64,000 nucleotides of DNA from assembly GCA_036498945.1 (NCBI GenBank), contig DASYEQ010000116.1, positions 1-64,000 on the forward strand, given 5' to 3'. Made by a program: the position numbers and the translations under genes. The notes under the pieces were generated by a model. It had not been told where the DNA came from and ran no database searches. It saw only the letters and a list, made by a program, of their open reading frames with translations. Within the stretch, counting starts at the first letter, position 1, and each line of letters begins with the position of its first letter. This document shows, piece by piece, positions 61,866-64,000 of the stretch. This DNA comes from JAQGMJ01 sp036498945. Its GTDB lineage: Bacteria; Pseudomonadota; Gammaproteobacteria; Burkholderiales; JAEUOS01.

Positions 61866-62795
61866 ATGACGCAAAAATTCCGTCTCATCACCCGCAGTGA
61901 CTTCGACGGCCTCGTCTGCGCCGTGCTCCTGGGCGAGCTCGACCTGATCGACGACATCAAGTTCGTCCACCCCAAGGACATGCAGGACGGCAACGTCGCC
62001 GTCACCTCCCGCGACATCACCACCAACCTCCCCTACGTTCCCAGCGCCCACCTCGTCTTCGACCATCACCTGAGCGAGACCATGCGCATCGCCGGCGAGC
62101 GCCCCAACCACATCATCGAAGCCGAAGCCCCCTCCGCCGCCCGCGTCGTCTACAACTACTACGGCGGCAAAAAAGTCTTCGGCGCCATCAGCGACGAAAT
62201 GATGGACGCCGTCGACAAAGCCGACTCCGCCCAGTTCACCCTCGACGAAATCAACAACCCCAAAGGCTGGGTGCTCCTCAACTACGTGATGGACGCCCGC
62301 ACAGGCCTGGGCCGCTTCCGCAACTTCCGCATCAGCAACTACGCCCTGATGATGGACCTGATCGACTACTGCCGCGACCACACCATCGACCAGATTCTCG
62401 AACTCCCCGACGTCGCCGAACGCGTCCAGCTCTACAACGAACACGCCCCCCAGGCCTTAGCCCAGATCAAGCGCTGCGCCAAACTCCACAAAAACCTCAT
62501 CGTCCTCGACCTGCGCAACGAAGACACCATCCACCCCACCAACCGCTTCACCCTCTACGGCATGTACCCCGACGCCAACATCTCCATCCACTGCATGTGG
62601 GGCCCGGAAAAAGCCAAGACCGTCTTCGCCACCGGCAAGTCCATCGTCAACCGCTCATCCAAGACGAATATCGGCGAACTCATGCTCAAGTACGGCGGCG
62701 GCGGACACCAGAACGCGGGGACGTGCCAGGTGGAGAATGGGGAGGCGGAGAAGGTGCTGGGGGAATTGATCGGAAAGATCAACGCGGATGGCTGA
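61866..62795 (+). CDS. DHH/DHHA1 phosphoesterase (exopolyphosphatase-like)
   Basis: 309 residues. The DHH domain has D12-x-D14 (TRSDFDGLVCAVLL) and the D66-H67-H68 motif (LVFDHHLSE); the C-terminal DHHA1 domain has GGGGHQNAG. The family includes nanoRNases, c-di-AMP phosphodiesterases and enzymes annotated as exopolyphosphatases, and the sequence does not settle which applies. GGGAGG precedes the ATG at 61866. Confidence 0.85.
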   Translation: MTQKFRLITRSDFDGLVCAVLLGELDLIDDIKFVHPKDMQDGNVAVTSRDITTNLPYVPSAHLVFDHHLSETMRIAGERPNHIIEAEAPSAARVVYNYYGGKKVFGAISDEMMDAVDKADSAQFTLDEINNPKGWVLLNYVMDARTGLGRFRNFRISNYALMMDLIDYCRDHTIDQILELPDVAERVQLYNEHAPQALAQIKRCAKLHKNLIVLDLRNEDTIHPTNRFTLYGMYPDANISIHCMWGPEKAKTVFATGKSIVNRSSKTNIGELMLKYGGGGHQNAGTCQVENGEAEKVLGELIGKINADG

Positions 62796-62831
62796 CCCCG
62801 CCGGCCGCCATGTTCAACGAAAGTCCATCCC

Positions 62832-63647
62832 ATGACCTGCGCACTTTGCGGTGGTCAAGACCACCCCGCCGGCAACGGCCGCAACCCGATCCTCAACTGC
62901 CCGACCTTCGTCCGGGTGCCGCAAACGCTGAAGGACTCCATTACCGACCTGTGGACCAGAAATCCCCAGAACGTCGAAGCTGGCGAGCCGCTTGCCGACT
63001 GGATTTACGACCACATCTACTCGCCGGGCTCTCTGCAGCAAGGCTCCGACGAATGGACCTTCCATTACGGGTCCACCTCGGTTCATCTCACCGAGGAACG
63101 CATCTATATGTCGGTGAAAAGCACCAGTCTGCTGCAAGTCTGGAACGTCCTGCTGAACCACGTGTTCCGCGTCGGCATGGGTAAGACGGACATCACCCAG
63201 GCCAAGCACTGCCTCCCGCGCCTGGCTGACCTGCGCCCCGACTCCATCGTCATCTATGTATGGAACAGGGCCGGCGTATGGCGCACCTGCGACACCCTGC
63301 GCGACTTGCGGCACCGCGGCCTGATCTCCGATTCGGACTTCAACCAAAAAGCTCGCACCGAATATAGCGATCCGCAAATCCAGTTGCGCATGGACCGCAT
63401 CGGCACGCTCGCGCCCGGCACCGGAGCCGTCCCCGATCTTCCAGGCGTTTCCACCGCGCCCCAGCCTCCCGATCCGAAGCAAAGCCACGGCTCCAGGCTC
63501 TCCCGCATTCTGGGCAGCGTCTTCGATGCGCGCAACCGGCCCGTGCGCCTGCCGACCGCGATCGACTTCATGGTGCCCTGCCTGGTGGCCATGAAAGACG
63601 GCGACATCAACATCACCGCGCCATGGAAACGGCAGGACCAACTGTGA
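62832..63647 (+). CDS. Hypothetical protein with N-terminal Cys cluster
   Basis: 271 residues that I do not recognise. The N-terminus has C3-x2-C6 followed by H11 and C23 (TCALCGGQDH, NCPTF), which could bind zinc. The middle has alpha/beta character (DSIVIYVWNRAGVWRTCDTL), then a Pro-rich linker (residues about 205-225) and a short C-terminal part. There is no signal peptide or membrane segment. It starts 36 bp after the DHH gene and is followed, 87 bp on, by another unknown gene of lower GC. It may be part of an accessory island. Confidence 0.55.
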   Translation: MTCALCGGQDHPAGNGRNPILNCPTFVRVPQTLKDSITDLWTRNPQNVEAGEPLADWIYDHIYSPGSLQQGSDEWTFHYGSTSVHLTEERIYMSVKSTSLLQVWNVLLNHVFRVGMGKTDITQAKHCLPRLADLRPDSIVIYVWNRAGVWRTCDTLRDLRHRGLISDSDFNQKARTEYSDPQIQLRMDRIGTLAPGTGAVPDLPGVSTAPQPPDPKQSHGSRLSRILGSVFDARNRPVRLPTAIDFMVPCLVAMKDGDINITAPWKRQDQL

Positions 63648-63734
63648 ATTGGACCTTGAAAAGGGATCCGGCTCGATGTAATTTCCCGAGCAACGGTTTC
63701 GAAAAAATATTCGGGCAGGCCAATCCATTTTCCG

Positions 63735-64000
63735 ATGCCTTTTGTTGACCAGCCGATCACACCCGAACAGGCCGCCGCCCACGCGAATATTGACGCCCTG
63801 ACGCAGCGGTATGGCTCTTTTCCTTGCTACTGGACTGCCGATCATCAAAGGAATGCCTTCCTGCTCTCATATGAGAAGCCGGGAATTGACGGCTATGACA
63901 ATCAAGGCCGCTATGCATTTTGCTGGAATCGCCATGTCTTTTATTTCGAGGCAAAATCACATCGCAAAATAGTCACTCGCACGGAGCGGCGCTTTATCTA
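63735..64000 (+). CDS. Hypothetical protein, 5' part (cut by window end)
   Basis: An open frame from ATG 63735 runs 88 codons to the window edge without a stop. It begins MPFVDQPITPEQAAAH and has aromatic-rich segments such as GRYAFCWNRHVFYFEAKSH. The base composition is clearly more AT-rich than the upstream genes, suggesting acquisition. I do not recognise it. Its position after an unknown Cys-rich protein would suit a partner such as an immunity or chaperone protein, but nothing in the sequence proves that. Confidence 0.5.
   Translation, partial: MPFVDQPITPEQAAAHANIDALTQRYGSFPCYWTADHQRNAFLLSYEKPGIDGYDNQGRYAFCWNRHVFYFEAKSHRKIVTRTERRFI

Noticed and set aside
1..64000. tRNA, rRNA, CRISPR array, integrase or insertion-sequence transposase
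   Set aside because: I looked for these on both strands and saw none; the only repeats are the REP-like hairpins. A dedicated tRNA or covariance search was not possible.
62832..64000. Toxin-immunity pair
   Set aside because: Small neighbouring unknown genes and a shift in composition are suggestive only; no toxin motif or secretion signal is visible.

Overview
The window is a GC-rich chromosomal segment, most likely from a betaproteobacterium of the order Burkholderiales. The reasons are six Bug-family (tripartite tricarboxylate transporter, TTT) substrate-binding proteins, a DUF3683-type FAD/FMN oxidoreductase, an slt / NDUFA9-like / GST / cca block, and a folM-ttcA pair. These are family-level judgements made by eye. 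I saw no rRNA, tRNA, CRISPR array, transposase or prophage gene.

Region 1 (1-20142) is catabolic. It opens with a broken oxidoreductase gene whose homology stops exactly at an EcoRI site (146-151) and which has a consensus FNR/Anr box upstream. A Rieske oxygenase (alpha plus beta) with an MFS permease faces a LysR regulator. A GntR regulator faces an eight-gene operon: cupin, Bug protein, nitrilase, tartrate-dehydrogenase-like enzyme, ketopantoate-reductase-like enzyme, Bug protein, OsmC, and a ModA-like protein without a signal peptide. An 18-bp palindrome lies between regulator and operon. A five-gene operon follows (Fe-alcohol dehydrogenase, TauD/TfdA dioxygenase, Bug protein, FAH-family enzyme, D-2-hydroxyacid dehydrogenase), divergent from an isopropylmalate-dehydrogenase paralogue.

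Region 2 (20161-32424) holds an RND efflux system (adaptor, pump, outer-membrane lipoprotein) with an ArsR-type regulator behind a 596-bp gap. That regulator is preceded by a perfect 11-bp inverted repeat. Then come a pentapeptide-repeat protein, a DHA2 MFS exporter, and cysD/cysNC for sulfate activation.

Region 3 (32583-41104) has an SMP-30-like lactonase. It also has an IclR-controlled operon of enoyl-CoA hydratase, two Bug proteins, CaiB-type CoA transferase, citryl-CoA lyase-like enzyme and an enolase-superfamily enzyme. This looks like a CoA-dependent route for a carboxylate, ending in a lyase. A RidA protein follows the regulator.

Region 4 (41299-62795) is mostly housekeeping: YqaA-type membrane protein, ilvA, a PhzF-like protein beside a PhzS-like flavin monooxygenase, ttcA, folM-like reductase, two tandem TPR/glycosyltransferase paralogues, a MidA-like methyltransferase, glutathione transferases, cca, an NDUFA9-like protein, slt, 5-formyltetrahydrofolate cyclo-ligase, another ketopantoate-reductase-like protein, a sixth Bug protein and a DHH phosphoesterase. 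The right end (62832-64000) carries two unrecognised genes, the last visibly more AT-rich and cut by the window edge.

Four hairpins beginning (A)TTGGGG or CTGGGG lie between genes (33513, 41743, 60337, 60461). They look like REP-type repeats of the kind mobilised by RAYT/Y1 transposases, although no such transposase is present here. The most interesting candidates for undescribed biology are the GntR-controlled nitrilase operon and the IclR-controlled citryl-CoA lyase operon.
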